From NCBI RefSeq assembly GCF_009938015.1, contig NZ_AP021884.1, positions 2,281,501 through 2,345,500 on the forward strand: 64,000 bases of DNA, read 5' to 3'. The notes under the pieces were generated by a model. It ran no database searches and was not told the origin of the DNA. It was given only the letters and a program-made list of their open reading frames with translations. A program made the position numbers and the translations under genes. Shown in pieces: positions 1 through 6,423 of this stretch; within the stretch, counting starts at the first letter, position 1, and each line of letters opens with the position of its first letter. Source of the DNA: Sulfuriferula plumbiphila (GTDB taxonomy: Bacteria; Pseudomonadota; Gammaproteobacteria; Burkholderiales; Sulfuriferulaceae).

Positions 1-885
1 CATGGGCAAGGCCGGGCGATATGATCGGAAACTCCCGACCAGCATATTCGATAGCACGCTGCCGGCGCCGTAAGCTGCGATCATCAAACCAAATGCGCCG
101 ATATTTCCGGGCCGTTGATGCTGAAGCTCGAGAGCGACCCCCAGAACGAAACCGACCTGCCACGCACCGTTGACCACACCTGAAGTGAGCAGGGCATATT
201 TTAGCAGGGCGTGCGGTCGCAAAGCGGCAAAGCCTCCCGCAACGCTTGCACGGAGGCTACGCGCAGCGGGATGCACTCGCTCCGCGCTAGTCGGCGGCAA
301 ATCGCGACGTAGCGAGGAAACCGCGGCGGCAGAGAGGAAAAAAGTCACGGCGTCGATGGTGAAAAAGTGCAGGATGGGCACGATCGAGGACAGCAGACCA
401 ATCGAGCTCGCCCCGATCAATCGGGCCATCCGTCGGGTTGCCTCGAAGAGGCCGTTCGTCGCCCCGAGGAGATCTCTGTCGCGCACCAGCACCGGAATAC
501 TGGATTGCAATGCCGGATCGAAGAAAGCACTCAGGCTCGGCACCAGAATCGCAACCGGCACAAGCATCCAGATCGACAACGGTATGGTCTGTACCCAGAG
601 GACCGGAAAAAGCACCAGAAGCCCGCGCAGGCAATCTGCGCCGATCATCGTCCTACGATGCTCCCAAGCGTCCGCCCAAATTCCGGCGGTGAGGCTAAAG
701 ATCAGGGTAGCGGCCGCCTGAATGGCAGAAAGATAGCCTGCGTCAGTTCCAATCAACGAGGTTCCCAGCCAAACGATGGCGATCCTGTAGAACTCGTCGC
801 CAATCGCGGACAGGAGCAGACCGCCCCAGAGGACCCGGACGGGGCGATACGCAAGTACCTTCAACTGTCCTGGCCACAACTTCAT
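1..885 (-). CDS. MFS exporter, EntS/MFS_3-like, C-terminus beyond the window
   Basis: The minus-strand frame is open from an ATG at 885 to the window edge and gives 295 residues. Hydrophobic segments alternate in the pattern of a major facilitator. The loop between helices 2 and 3 (residues about 68-88, GIWADAWEHRRTM) matches the conserved MFS motif with its acidic and basic residues, and NGLFEATRRMARLIG near 144-158 is typical of the EntS/MFS_3 branch. That branch exports siderophores, drugs or unknown solutes across the inner membrane; the substrate here cannot be told. A GGAG lies nine bases before the start. It follows, with 18 bases between, a broken MFS gene and is the last visible gene of the fluoride-riboswitch operon. 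The rest of the protein lies outside the window. Confidence 0.85.
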   Translation of the reverse strand, partial: MKLWPGQLKVLAYRPVRVLWGGLLLSAIGDEFYRIAIVWLGTSLIGTDAGYLSAIQAAATLIFSLTAGIWADAWEHRRTMIGADCLRGLLVLFPVLWVQTIPLSIWMLVPVAILVPSLSAFFDPALQSSIPVLVRDRDLLGATNGLFEATRRMARLIGASSIGLLSSIVPILHFFTIDAVTFFLSAAAVSSLRRDLPPTSAERVHPAARSLRASVAGGFAALRPHALLKYALLTSGVVNGAWQVGFVLGVALELQHQRPGNIGAFGLMIAAYGAGSVLSNMLVGSFRSYRPALPM

Positions 886-903
886 CTGACACACTCCAGA
901 TTT

Positions 904-1152
904 TCATGCTTTGACGGCTGGGAAGACATCCGCGGCAACTGCCGCTGGCGGCGGGAACCGCATCCGCCCGGGCATCAGCGCCGACACCAGCGCCAAAATT
1001 GCGGCGACGGCGAAACCGGCGTTGGGAGAGGTCGCCATCTGGTGGTTCCAGCCGCTGAACAGGCTGGTCAGCCCCATGCCCAGAATGTTGTGGTTCAACC
1101 GGTGCTTGGGCGCGGCTGCGGGAGTCTGTTCAGACGTGTCTGCTGCCGTCAT
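904..1152 (-). pseudogene. Internally deleted MFS transporter (start and end only)
   Basis: An 82-residue frame starts at ATG 1152 behind a good AAAGGAG. Residues 20-41 (NHNILGMGLTSLFSGWNHQM) match the first helix of a full MFS permease family whose members run past 400 residues. The text then jumps at about residue 42 to a segment resembling the last helix (NAGFAVAAILALVSALMPG) and the C-terminal tail. Both ends in frame with the middle absent points to an internal deletion of roughly 330-350 codons. The ORF overlaps the end of the upstream PAP2 gene by 23 bases. It could still make a small membrane peptide, but transport function is not expected. The family match is from memory of conserved motifs. 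Confidence 0.6.
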
Positions 1153-1777
1153 TGTTTTCTCCTTTTGTTTCATGTAAGGGCAGACATCGGGTGACGATCA
1201 TCCTTACCAGCAGTACCAGAGGCAAGGCTGTCAGCCAGCTCGCCAGAACATCGGCAGGAAAATGGGCACCGACGTTAATGCGTGACACGCCGACCCAAAT
1301 CACAAAGAATGCTGCGGCCCAGCGTTGCCTGTTATCAAGCATCGGCCAAAGGCTCGCAGCGATCAGCATGGCGAAGGAAGCGTGGCCGCTTGGCAGGCTG
1401 CGGTAATATTCTGTTTTTCCAATGATATGGATCGAACTTTGCGGCAAAATCAGGGGCGGACGGGGAAAATCAAAAAAGTGCTTTGCCCAAATAATAAGCG
1501 CAGCGTCCAGCAGGTAAGCGACACACAAGATAGCAAGCGTGGTCAGCCAGCGAACCGCCACACCTTGTCCTTGTTTCGGATCCGGCGCCTTGACGCGCGT
1601 CGCGGCAAATACCGCCGCCAGCACGATCAGGGTCAGATAAACCGGGAAGAGCGTGTGGCTGCCGATCTGTGTGCCCAGCAACATGAAGCGGTCCAGAATC
1701 GGGCTGCGCAGGTCGTTGACGGCATGGAACAGCCAAAGATTGGCACCCCCCCAGTCGTAAAAAACTTCTTTGATCAT
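1130..1777 (-). CDS. PAP2-family membrane phosphatase
   Basis: The 215-residue protein has several membrane segments and all three motifs of the PAP2/phosphatidic-acid phosphatase superfamily: K99-x6-R106-P107 (KHFFDFPRP), PSGH at 129-132, and SR165-166-x5-H172-x3-D. Catalysis uses the two histidines through a phospho-His intermediate on lipid phosphates or undecaprenyl pyrophosphate. It sits 15 bases after the zinc-ribbon/HEAT gene, in the operon that begins with the fluoride riboswitch. A second, separate PAP2 gene lies at 50728. Substrate is unknown; the family covers undecaprenyl pyrophosphate, phosphatidate and phosphatidylglycerophosphate. Confidence 0.9.
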   Translation of the reverse strand: MIKEVFYDWGGANLWLFHAVNDLRSPILDRFMLLGTQIGSHTLFPVYLTLIVLAAVFAATRVKAPDPKQGQGVAVRWLTTLAILCVAYLLDAALIIWAKHFFDFPRPPLILPQSSIHIIGKTEYYRSLPSGHASFAMLIAASLWPMLDNRQRWAAAFFVIWVGVSRINVGAHFPADVLASWLTALPLVLLVRMIVTRCLPLHETKGENNDGSRHV

Positions 1778-1792
1778 TGAAGACAGGTTCCC

Positions 1793-2200
1793 TTAGTGTT
1801 TAGCGTGCCTAATTGTTCGAAGCACTTGTTGCGCCGTCTCCCTCACCGCGTGAGCCTGGTGCCGTTCAGCCAGCGCGACCAGGGCGATGCGGCCTTCAAC
1901 CCCCATTCCGGCGAGACTCTTCACCACCGCCAGCCCCTCCACGACATCCACAGGGTGTCGTAGCGCCAGTTCAAGCAGCGGCTGCGCAGCACGACCCTCA
2001 CCGCGCCAGCCGAGCGCAATAATGGCGCGCATGCGCACCTCGGACAGAGAGTGGCCGAGCGCGGCAATCAGCTTATCCGCGTAATCCCGCGCCGCAAACG
2101 CGGCAAGGTCGGCTCCACAATGGGGGCAGGTCTGCGTTTCCGCCGGAATCAGATGGAAACATCTCAGGCAGATTTGCTGCAACCCTTCCACGCCTGGCAC
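1793..2200 (-). CDS. Zinc-ribbon plus HEAT-repeat protein
   Basis: A 135-residue protein that starts with GTG at 2200, directly after the TGA of the small upstream frame (TGAGTG), so the two are probably translationally coupled. C11-x2-C14 and C25-x2-C28 form a zinc ribbon. From about residue 45 the sequence is helical with HEAT-like repeats (RMRAIIALGWRGEGRAAQPL and similar). No catalytic residues are visible. HEAT proteins with a zinc ribbon generally serve as small binding or scaffold proteins. The partner is unknown. Its place in the fluoride operon is the only functional hint. Confidence 0.75.
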   Translation of the reverse strand: MPGVEGLQQICLRCFHLIPAETQTCPHCGADLAAFAARDYADKLIAALGHSLSEVRMRAIIALGWRGEGRAAQPLLELALRHPVDVVEGLAVVKSLAGMGVEGRIALVALAERHQAHAVRETAQQVLRTIRHAKH

Positions 2201-2281
2201 TCAAGCGCGCACCACGGTCACCGTGCAGGAGGCGTAGGCAATAACCTGTTTGGCTACCGATCCCGGCAGCATTTCAGTCAT
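2201..2281 (-). pseudogene. Universal stress protein C-terminal relic (26 residues)
   Basis: A 26-codon frame (MTEMLPGSVAKQVIAYASCT, then VTVVRA) matches only the last strand and helix of UspA-type universal stress proteins, where a GS-x-A-x-x-V-x-x-A-x-C-x-V-x-V-V-R pattern is standard. Everything N-terminal, including the nucleotide-binding loop, is missing. It still has a strong ribosome site (GAGGAG six bases before ATG 2281) and ends directly against the GTG of the next gene. It may survive as a leader for translational coupling. Deleted-gene origin is an inference. Confidence 0.55.
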
Positions 2282-2299
2282 GGCTTTTTCTCCTCGGAG

Positions 2300-2626
2300 T
2301 TAATGCGTGTCGCCGTTGATCACACCGTATTCGGCGGCCATCCTGACGTAGAACAAGGTCAAGCCTGCGTTCCTGATCAATTCCAGAAACTGCTCCGCCT
2401 CCTCGTGGCTCACCATGAACACCACTTCCACCGGCAGATCGCCCGCCAGCTCGAAAAAATGGTCTTCATGCAGCACGCCGTGGCGTCCGAAACCGGCAAT
2501 GGCCTTGAATGCAGAACCGCCGTGGATGCCCATCTTCTTCGCCTGTTCCAGCAGCCATTCGTAGACCAGGATATGGTGATGGTTGCGGTTCTCATGCACG
2601 TAGAATTTGAGATAGGTGCCTTGCAT
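2300..2626 (-). CDS. DUF190 family protein
   Basis: A 108-residue soluble protein. The start at 2626 is chosen because GGAGGA precedes it by seven bases; an open extension further upstream overlaps the HIT gene and is not supported. The text (GTYLKFYVHENRNHHHILVY early, GHHG-like GRHGVLHEDHFF in the middle, LPVEVVFMVSHEEAEQFL late) matches the DUF190/PF02641 family, small PII-like alpha/beta proteins. Such genes are often found next to crcB, and here it is two genes downstream in the same operon. Function is not established; a regulatory or metal/nucleotide-sensing role is a guess. Confidence 0.85.
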   Translation of the reverse strand: MQGTYLKFYVHENRNHHHILVYEWLLEQAKKMGIHGGSAFKAIAGFGRHGVLHEDHFFELAGDLPVEVVFMVSHEEAEQFLELIRNAGLTLFYVRMAAEYGVINGDTH

Positions 2627-2651
2627 GGTGTTTTCCTCCTCGGGTTCGATT

Positions 2652-3029
2652 TCAGTAGGACTGTCTGGACGGAATGACGCCTCGTACGCCGCCACGGGGG
2701 TCCGCCGTGTCGCCGAGGTAGCGGGGGATGAGGTGCAGATGGACGTGGAAGATCGTCTGCCCCGCCGCCTCGCCCACGTTGACGCCGACGTTGTAGCCGG
2801 CGGGAGCATGTTTGCTGTCGAGGTAGTGTCTCGCCTCGTCAAGCAGCGCCAGCAGGGCAGTTTTTTCCGCCATGGTGGTGAGGAAGAAGTCGGCGACATG
2901 ACACTTGGGGATGATCAGCAGATGGCCCGGGTTGACCGGGTACCTGTCCGCGCGCGCATAGGCCAGGTCATTCTCGAACAGGACGTCTTCAGGCTGGCAG
3001 AACGGACAGTTTTGCGCGCTTTCGTTCAT
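2652..3029 (-). CDS. HIT-family nucleotide hydrolase
   Basis: A 125-residue histidine-triad protein with HVHLHLIPR (His95, His97, His99; the catalytic histidine is the middle one) and an N-terminal CPFC pair (C8, C11). HIT enzymes cleave nucleotide phosphoanhydride or phosphoramidate bonds. The start at 3029 shares its first base with the crcB stop (TAATG), so it is coupled to the fluoride channel gene. Some HIT enzymes are reported to hydrolyse nucleoside phosphorofluoridates in vitro, which would fit the operon, but that link is inference. Confidence 0.88.
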   Translation of the reverse strand: MNESAQNCPFCQPEDVLFENDLAYARADRYPVNPGHLLIIPKCHVADFFLTTMAEKTALLALLDEARHYLDSKHAPAGYNVGVNVGEAAGQTIFHVHLHLIPRYLGDTADPRGGVRGVIPSRQSY

Positions 3030-3424
3030 TATGCAGCGCCCTTCGTTTTGAGCAGGTTGACCGTTACCATGCCCAGCCCCGTCATGGCGATGGAGCCGCC
3101 CAAGTGCGCCACGATGTGCGCCAGGGCCCACGGGTATTCGGCGCGCGATAACAGCGTTACGGCCTCAGCGGAAAAGGTGGAAAACGTGGTGAGCCCCCCC
3201 ATGAAGCCGGTGATGACGAACAGCCGCGCCTCCGGCGGCAGACCGGCTTGTTCGGAAAAAAGCGCAACAGCAACGCCGATCAGGTAGCCGCCCAGCAAAT
3301 TGGCGGCCAGGGTACCGAGAGGAAGCGTGGGAAAAACTGGATTGAGCAGAATGCCCAGCCACCAGCGCAACCATGCGCCGAAAGCCGCGCCACCGCCCAC
3401 CGCAAGAAAACCATAGAAGCCCAT
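3029..3424 (-). CDS. crcB: Fluoride channel CrcB/Fluc
   Basis: A 131-residue four-helix membrane protein with the Fluc signature: G-x-x-x-R near residues 16-20, the conserved Asn42 in NLLGGYLIG, and [13 protein letters not shown] at 73-85, which contains the sodium-binding turn and the polar track residues. Fluc channels work as antiparallel dimers and let fluoride leave the cytoplasm passively. The gene is first behind a fluoride riboswitch and leads an operon of up to eight frames. Length and motifs are those of the family; no defect seen. Confidence 0.95.
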   Translation of the reverse strand: MGFYGFLAVGGGAAFGAWLRWWLGILLNPVFPTLPLGTLAANLLGGYLIGVAVALFSEQAGLPPEARLFVITGFMGGLTTFSTFSAEAVTLLSRAEYPWALAHIVAHLGGSIAMTGLGMVTVNLLKTKGAA

Positions 3425-3468
3425 ACTCCTCCCTTCCAGACAGATCGATCAAGATTCCGGCAGGGGGC

Positions 3469-3509
3469 GAAAAAAATGCCTACCGCCCCGTTGCCGGGTT
3501 GCCGGTAGA
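3469..3509 (-). terminator. Riboswitch-controlled intrinsic terminator before crcB
   Basis: On the minus strand the stem CTACCG...CGGTAG encloses a GC-rich inner part and is followed by a run of seven T. It begins inside the last bases of the fluoride aptamer (CTACC), so aptamer folding and terminator folding compete. This is the usual ON-switch expression platform of fluoride riboswitches: fluoride stabilises the aptamer and allows read-through into crcB. The mechanism is inferred from the overlap. Confidence 0.75.
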
Positions 3510-3575
3510 CATCATTAGCCCTGAAGGCGGTTCGAGGTTACATCAGCTCCCCGGGAGGCATGCCATCTCCTGCGC
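3504..3575 (-). promoter_or_regulatory. Fluoride riboswitch (crcB motif)
   Basis: Read on the minus strand, the first hairpin GGAGATGGCATGCCTCC (3570-3554) carries the GATGG of the crcB motif. A longer than usual linker follows, then AACCGCC-TTCA-GGGCTAATGATG and TCTACC. These are the conserved elements of the fluoride aptamer: the P1 stem, the loop that forms the pseudoknot, the AACCGC strand and the GCTxATGATGxC strand. It lies between a promoter and crcB, with a terminator stem overlapping its 3' end. The extended linker is the only deviation. Confidence 0.85.
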
Positions 3576-3577
3576 GA

Positions 3578-3606
3578 AAGATAGCAAGCTGCGCCGGCAA
3601 TGTAAA
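3578..3606 (-). promoter_or_regulatory. Sigma70-type promoter of the fluoride operon
   Basis: On the minus strand TTTACA (3606-3601) and TATCTT (3583-3578) are separated by exactly 17 bases. Transcription would start a few bases on, immediately before the aptamer. Placement relative to the riboswitch supports it. Confidence 0.65.
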
Positions 3607-3949
3607 GCCCTTCCAGTCAGGGGAAACGGATCATGTCGAACCGTAGGGGTCAAGTTTTTTCAGACACAGCAATAGCTTGTTTTTCAGTCACTCGTTGTTG
3701 ACAGCGGACGGCAGGTCTGTAAATCAGCCCGGAATCACGACCGGGCTTCAGCGCCAAAAACCGGTCATGTCAAGCGCGCCGAATAGTGAGCATCAGCAGG
3801 TTTCTGGCTGGAAGTGCCAGGTCGCAATTCCACACTGACAGGTCGCATTCAGACACTGCCTGCCAGATTTGGCCTGAGCCGGTACACCGGGTATCGCGCA
3901 CAAGCGTTATATTGTCTCTGTATGCCTGGGTGACAGATTCTTGTCCGGA
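3607..3949. other. Intergenic gap with a hairpin and a ModE-like half site
   Basis: No convincing gene is seen between the crcB promoter and the end of moaE. A perfect GCCCGG/CCGGGC stem with an 8-base loop stands at 3727-3746 and has no clear T run. At 3905-3916 CGTTATATTGTC equals the left half of known ModE operators, but the right half is poor (TGTATG instead of ACATAACG). Frames that cross the gap lack plausible content. Confidence 0.4.
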
Positions 3950-4402
3950 TTACTCAGCCCAGCGTGCCGCCGCCTGTTCATCCGTGGCACGCTGTTCCAC
4001 CCAGCGTGCGCCAGCGGGGGTCTGTTCTTTTTTCCAGAACGGTGCCTGGGTCTTGAGGTAATCCATGATGAACTCACACGCGGCAAACGCATCCGCGCGA
4101 TGACCGGAGGCAACCGCTACCAGCACAATCTGATCACTCGGGCGCAGTTCTCCCACACGGTGGATCACTGTCACATCCAGCAGCGCCCAGCGCCGGCCGG
4201 CTTCGGCCACAATCGCCTCCAGCGCACGCCGGGTCATGGCGGGATAATGTTCCAGCGTCATGCTGGCCACCGTGCTGCCCGCATTGGTATCACGCACCAG
4301 GCCGACAAAGCTCGCCACCGCGCCGATGTGCGGATTGCCTGCGCGCAGCGCGGCGATTTCGGCACCGGCGTCAAAATCCTTTTCATCGACGAGAATTTTC
4401 AT
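3950..4402 (-). CDS. moaE: Molybdopterin synthase large subunit MoaE
   Basis: A 150-residue MoaE. FVGLVRDTN (32-40), MTLEHYPAM (48-56) and the lysines around YLKTQAPFWKKE (K117 and K124/125) match the catalytic features of the large subunit, which transfers two sulfurs from MoaD thiocarboxylate to cyclic pyranopterin monophosphate. The start ATG overlaps the moaD stop (ATGA-type). It is the last gene of a mobB-moeA-moaD-moaE minus-strand unit that makes molybdenum cofactor in the cytoplasm. Length is normal. Confidence 0.95.
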   Translation of the reverse strand: MKILVDEKDFDAGAEIAALRAGNPHIGAVASFVGLVRDTNAGSTVASMTLEHYPAMTRRALEAIVAEAGRRWALLDVTVIHRVGELRPSDQIVLVAVASGHRADAFAACEFIMDYLKTQAPFWKKEQTPAGARWVEQRATDEQAAARWAE

Positions 4403-4659
4403 CAGCCCCCCGTCACCGGCGGGAATATCGCCACTTCGTCGCCGTCTTCAATGGGGGCTTCCATCCCTGCCATATCCTGGTTGACCGCCACCCGGAAATT
4501 CTTGCCAGCGGCGAGCTGTTCGGCCCACACGCCGCCGCGCGCGCGCAGCACGTCGAGCAGCATGGCGACCATGCCCATGCCGTCGGGCAGTTCCACGGCC
4601 TCTTCAGCCACCCCCAGGCGTTCGCGCAGGCGGGCAAAATACAGCACCTTGAGCTTCAT
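4402..4659 (-). CDS. moaD: Molybdopterin synthase sulfur carrier MoaD
   Basis: An 85-residue ubiquitin-like protein that ends in the Gly-Gly (residues 84-85) needed for adenylation and thiocarboxylation. The opening strand MKLKVLYFARLRE and the late DGDEVAIFPPVTGG are standard MoaD. It overlaps moeA by four bases and moaE by one, which supports one transcript and equal expression with its partner subunit. Confidence 0.95.
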   Translation of the reverse strand: MKLKVLYFARLRERLGVAEEAVELPDGMGMVAMLLDVLRARGGVWAEQLAAGKNFRVAVNQDMAGMEAPIEDGDEVAIFPPVTGG

Positions 4660-5858
4660 CCCAGCACCTCGCTAAACGGGATAAACCGCACCGTCTGGCC
4701 GCGCGTTACCATCTGGCCAATGTCAATATCCACCAGGCCATCCGCCCACACGGCGGAGGTGAGCACGCCCGAGCTCTGGTTATGGAATAGCTGCGCTTCC
4801 AGTTCGCCGCCCTGCCCCGCCTGCAGCCGCGCGCGCAGGAATTCGCGGCGCTCGCCCGGTTTTTCCCAGTCGAATGCGGCCTTGACGCGGCAGGTTTTGG
4901 GCAGTACATCCACCACACCCATGCGTTTGAGCAGAAATGGCCGGGCAAACAGCGCAAAGGTGACCAACGTGGATACCGGATTGCCGGGCAGGCCGATGAA
5001 ATCCGCCTCACCCACGCGCCCGTATACCAGCGGCTTGCCGGGTTTCATCGCCACCTTCCACATGTCGATTTTGCCGAGCTGCTCAACCGCCGCCTTGACG
5101 TGGTCTTCTTCCCCCACCGACACGCCGCCGCTGGTAATCACCACATCAGCCAGCGCTGCCGCATGCTGCAGTGCGGCCAGCGTGGCCGCCAGGGTATCGG
5201 GCACGCTGCCCAGATCCAGCCATTCGCAACCCAGGCCCTGCACCAGGCCAGCCAGCGTATAACGATTGGAGTTATAAATCTGCCCTGCCCCCAGCGCCGT
5301 TCCCGGCTGCACCAGTTCGTTGCCGGTGGAAAAACTGGCCACCTTGAGGCGCCGGTACACCGGCAGCGCGGTCAGACCCACCGACGCGGCCAGGCCCATC
5401 GCGGCGGCACCCAGGCGCATGCCTGCAGGCAGGATGGTAGCGCCGGGGCGAATGTCTTCTCCGGCGCGGCGGATATTCTCGCCCGGTTTGGGCTGGTGGT
5501 GAACCTGCACCTTGTCGCCGTCCGCGCTGCAATGCTCCTGCATCACCACCGCATCGGCTCCCGGCGGCACCGGCGCGCCGGTGAAAATCCGCGCCGCGCC
5601 AGCCGTGGCCAGCGCCTCCCCCACCTGCCCGGCAGCAATGCGTTGCGAGACCACCAGTCGCGCACCCGGCACACACTCTGCTGCACGCACGGCGTAGCCA
5701 TCCATCGCGCTGTTATCCAGCGGCGGCACGCTGATCGCGGATACCTGCGGCTGCGCCAGCACACGTCCCAGGGCTAGCTCGACAGGCACCGCCTCGGTTT
5801 GCGTCAGCGCGCGCGCGCGCCTGAGCAGTTCTTCCAATAACTGGTCTGCAGTCAGCAC
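4656..5858 (-). CDS. moeA: Molybdopterin molybdenumtransferase MoeA
   Basis: MoeA inserts molybdate into adenylylated molybdopterin. The start chosen is GTG at 5858: it follows the mobB stop directly (TGAGGTG), has GGGAG about seven bases upstream and gives a 400-residue protein beginning MLTADQLLEELL as in other MoeA proteins. An ATG at 5909 would add 17 residues but lies inside mobB. LDNSAMDGYAVR near the N-terminus, GGVSVGEEDHV at about 243-253 and GLPGNPVS at about 288-295 are the family's cofactor and metal-site motifs. Full length with all domains I-IV. Confidence 0.93.
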   Translation of the reverse strand: MLTADQLLEELLRRARALTQTEAVPVELALGRVLAQPQVSAISVPPLDNSAMDGYAVRAAECVPGARLVVSQRIAAGQVGEALATAGAARIFTGAPVPPGADAVVMQEHCSADGDKVQVHHQPKPGENIRRAGEDIRPGATILPAGMRLGAAAMGLAASVGLTALPVYRRLKVASFSTGNELVQPGTALGAGQIYNSNRYTLAGLVQGLGCEWLDLGSVPDTLAATLAALQHAAALADVVITSGGVSVGEEDHVKAAVEQLGKIDMWKVAMKPGKPLVYGRVGEADFIGLPGNPVSTLVTFALFARPFLLKRMGVVDVLPKTCRVKAAFDWEKPGERREFLRARLQAGQGGELEAQLFHNQSSGVLTSAVWADGLVDIDIGQMVTRGQTVRFIPFSEVLG

Positions 5859-5859
5859 C

Positions 5860-6351
5860 TCAAACTCCCATTGTTGTTCGGATAAATTGATAAATAGCGG
5901 CGACGTCATTCAAATCCAGACGCAGCATTCCGCCCGGCGGCGCCATATCGCTGGCGACTGCCACGATGGCCGCATCGCCGGGGTACAGCCACGGCTGATT
6001 GTTGGCGCGGCGATGCACTTCCAGCTTGGGGATGACCTCACGCTTGCAGCCTTCCACCAGCACCAGATCAACCGGCGCCAGGCGTGCCAGCAGGTCTTGC
6101 AAACCCGGCTCTGCACCGTCGCGTCGCTCGTGCATCAGCGCCCAGCGCCGGCCCGATGCCAGCAGCACCTCATGCGCACCGGCCTGGCGTGCGCGCCAGC
6201 TATCCTTGCCAGGCTGATCAATGTCCACATCGTGGTGCGTCTGCTTGATCAGCGTCACTTTCAACCCGTCCGCCCCGCATAGCGGGATAAGCTTCTCGAT
6301 CAGCGTGGTCTTGCCTGCGCCGCTCCAGCCCGCCAGACCCAATACCTTCAT
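5860..6351 (-). CDS. mobB: Molybdopterin-guanine dinucleotide adapter MobB
   Basis: A 163-residue P-loop GTP-binding protein with GWSGAGKTT at residues 8-16 and the MobB-specific KQTHHDVDID and LVLVEGCKRE. MobB assists MobA in attaching GMP to the cofactor. It is the first gene of the minus-strand moco unit and diverges from moaA across a 72-base region that contains a ModE operator. mobA itself is not in the window. Confidence 0.92.
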   Translation of the reverse strand: MKVLGLAGWSGAGKTTLIEKLIPLCGADGLKVTLIKQTHHDVDIDQPGKDSWRARQAGAHEVLLASGRRWALMHERRDGAEPGLQDLLARLAPVDLVLVEGCKREVIPKLEVHRRANNQPWLYPGDAAIVAVASDMAPPGGMLRLDLNDVAAIYQFIRTTMGV

Positions 6352-6370
6352 CTGTGTTTTTTCTTTGATT

Positions 6371-6400
6371 TTGACATCATATAGCGTTATATTCTATACA
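6371..6400 (+). promoter_or_regulatory. Promoter of moaA
   Basis: TTGACA (6371-6376) and TATACA (6395-6400) are separated by 18 bases and point at moaA, whose ATG is 24 bases further. The -10 lies inside the ModE-like palindrome, which suggests repression by steric block. Confidence 0.6.
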
Positions 6401-6408
6401 ACATAACG
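6385..6408. promoter_or_regulatory. ModE operator between mobB and moaA
   Basis: CGTTATAT-N8-ACATAACG. This equals, in both half sites and in spacing, the operator of the E. coli modABC promoter as I recall it. ModE binds as a molybdate-loaded dimer and normally represses uptake genes but can also control moa genes. Here the site overlaps the moaA -10 and could act on both divergent units. No modE gene is in the window. Confidence 0.75.
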
Positions 6409-6423
6409 ACTGTCTGCAAAGCC

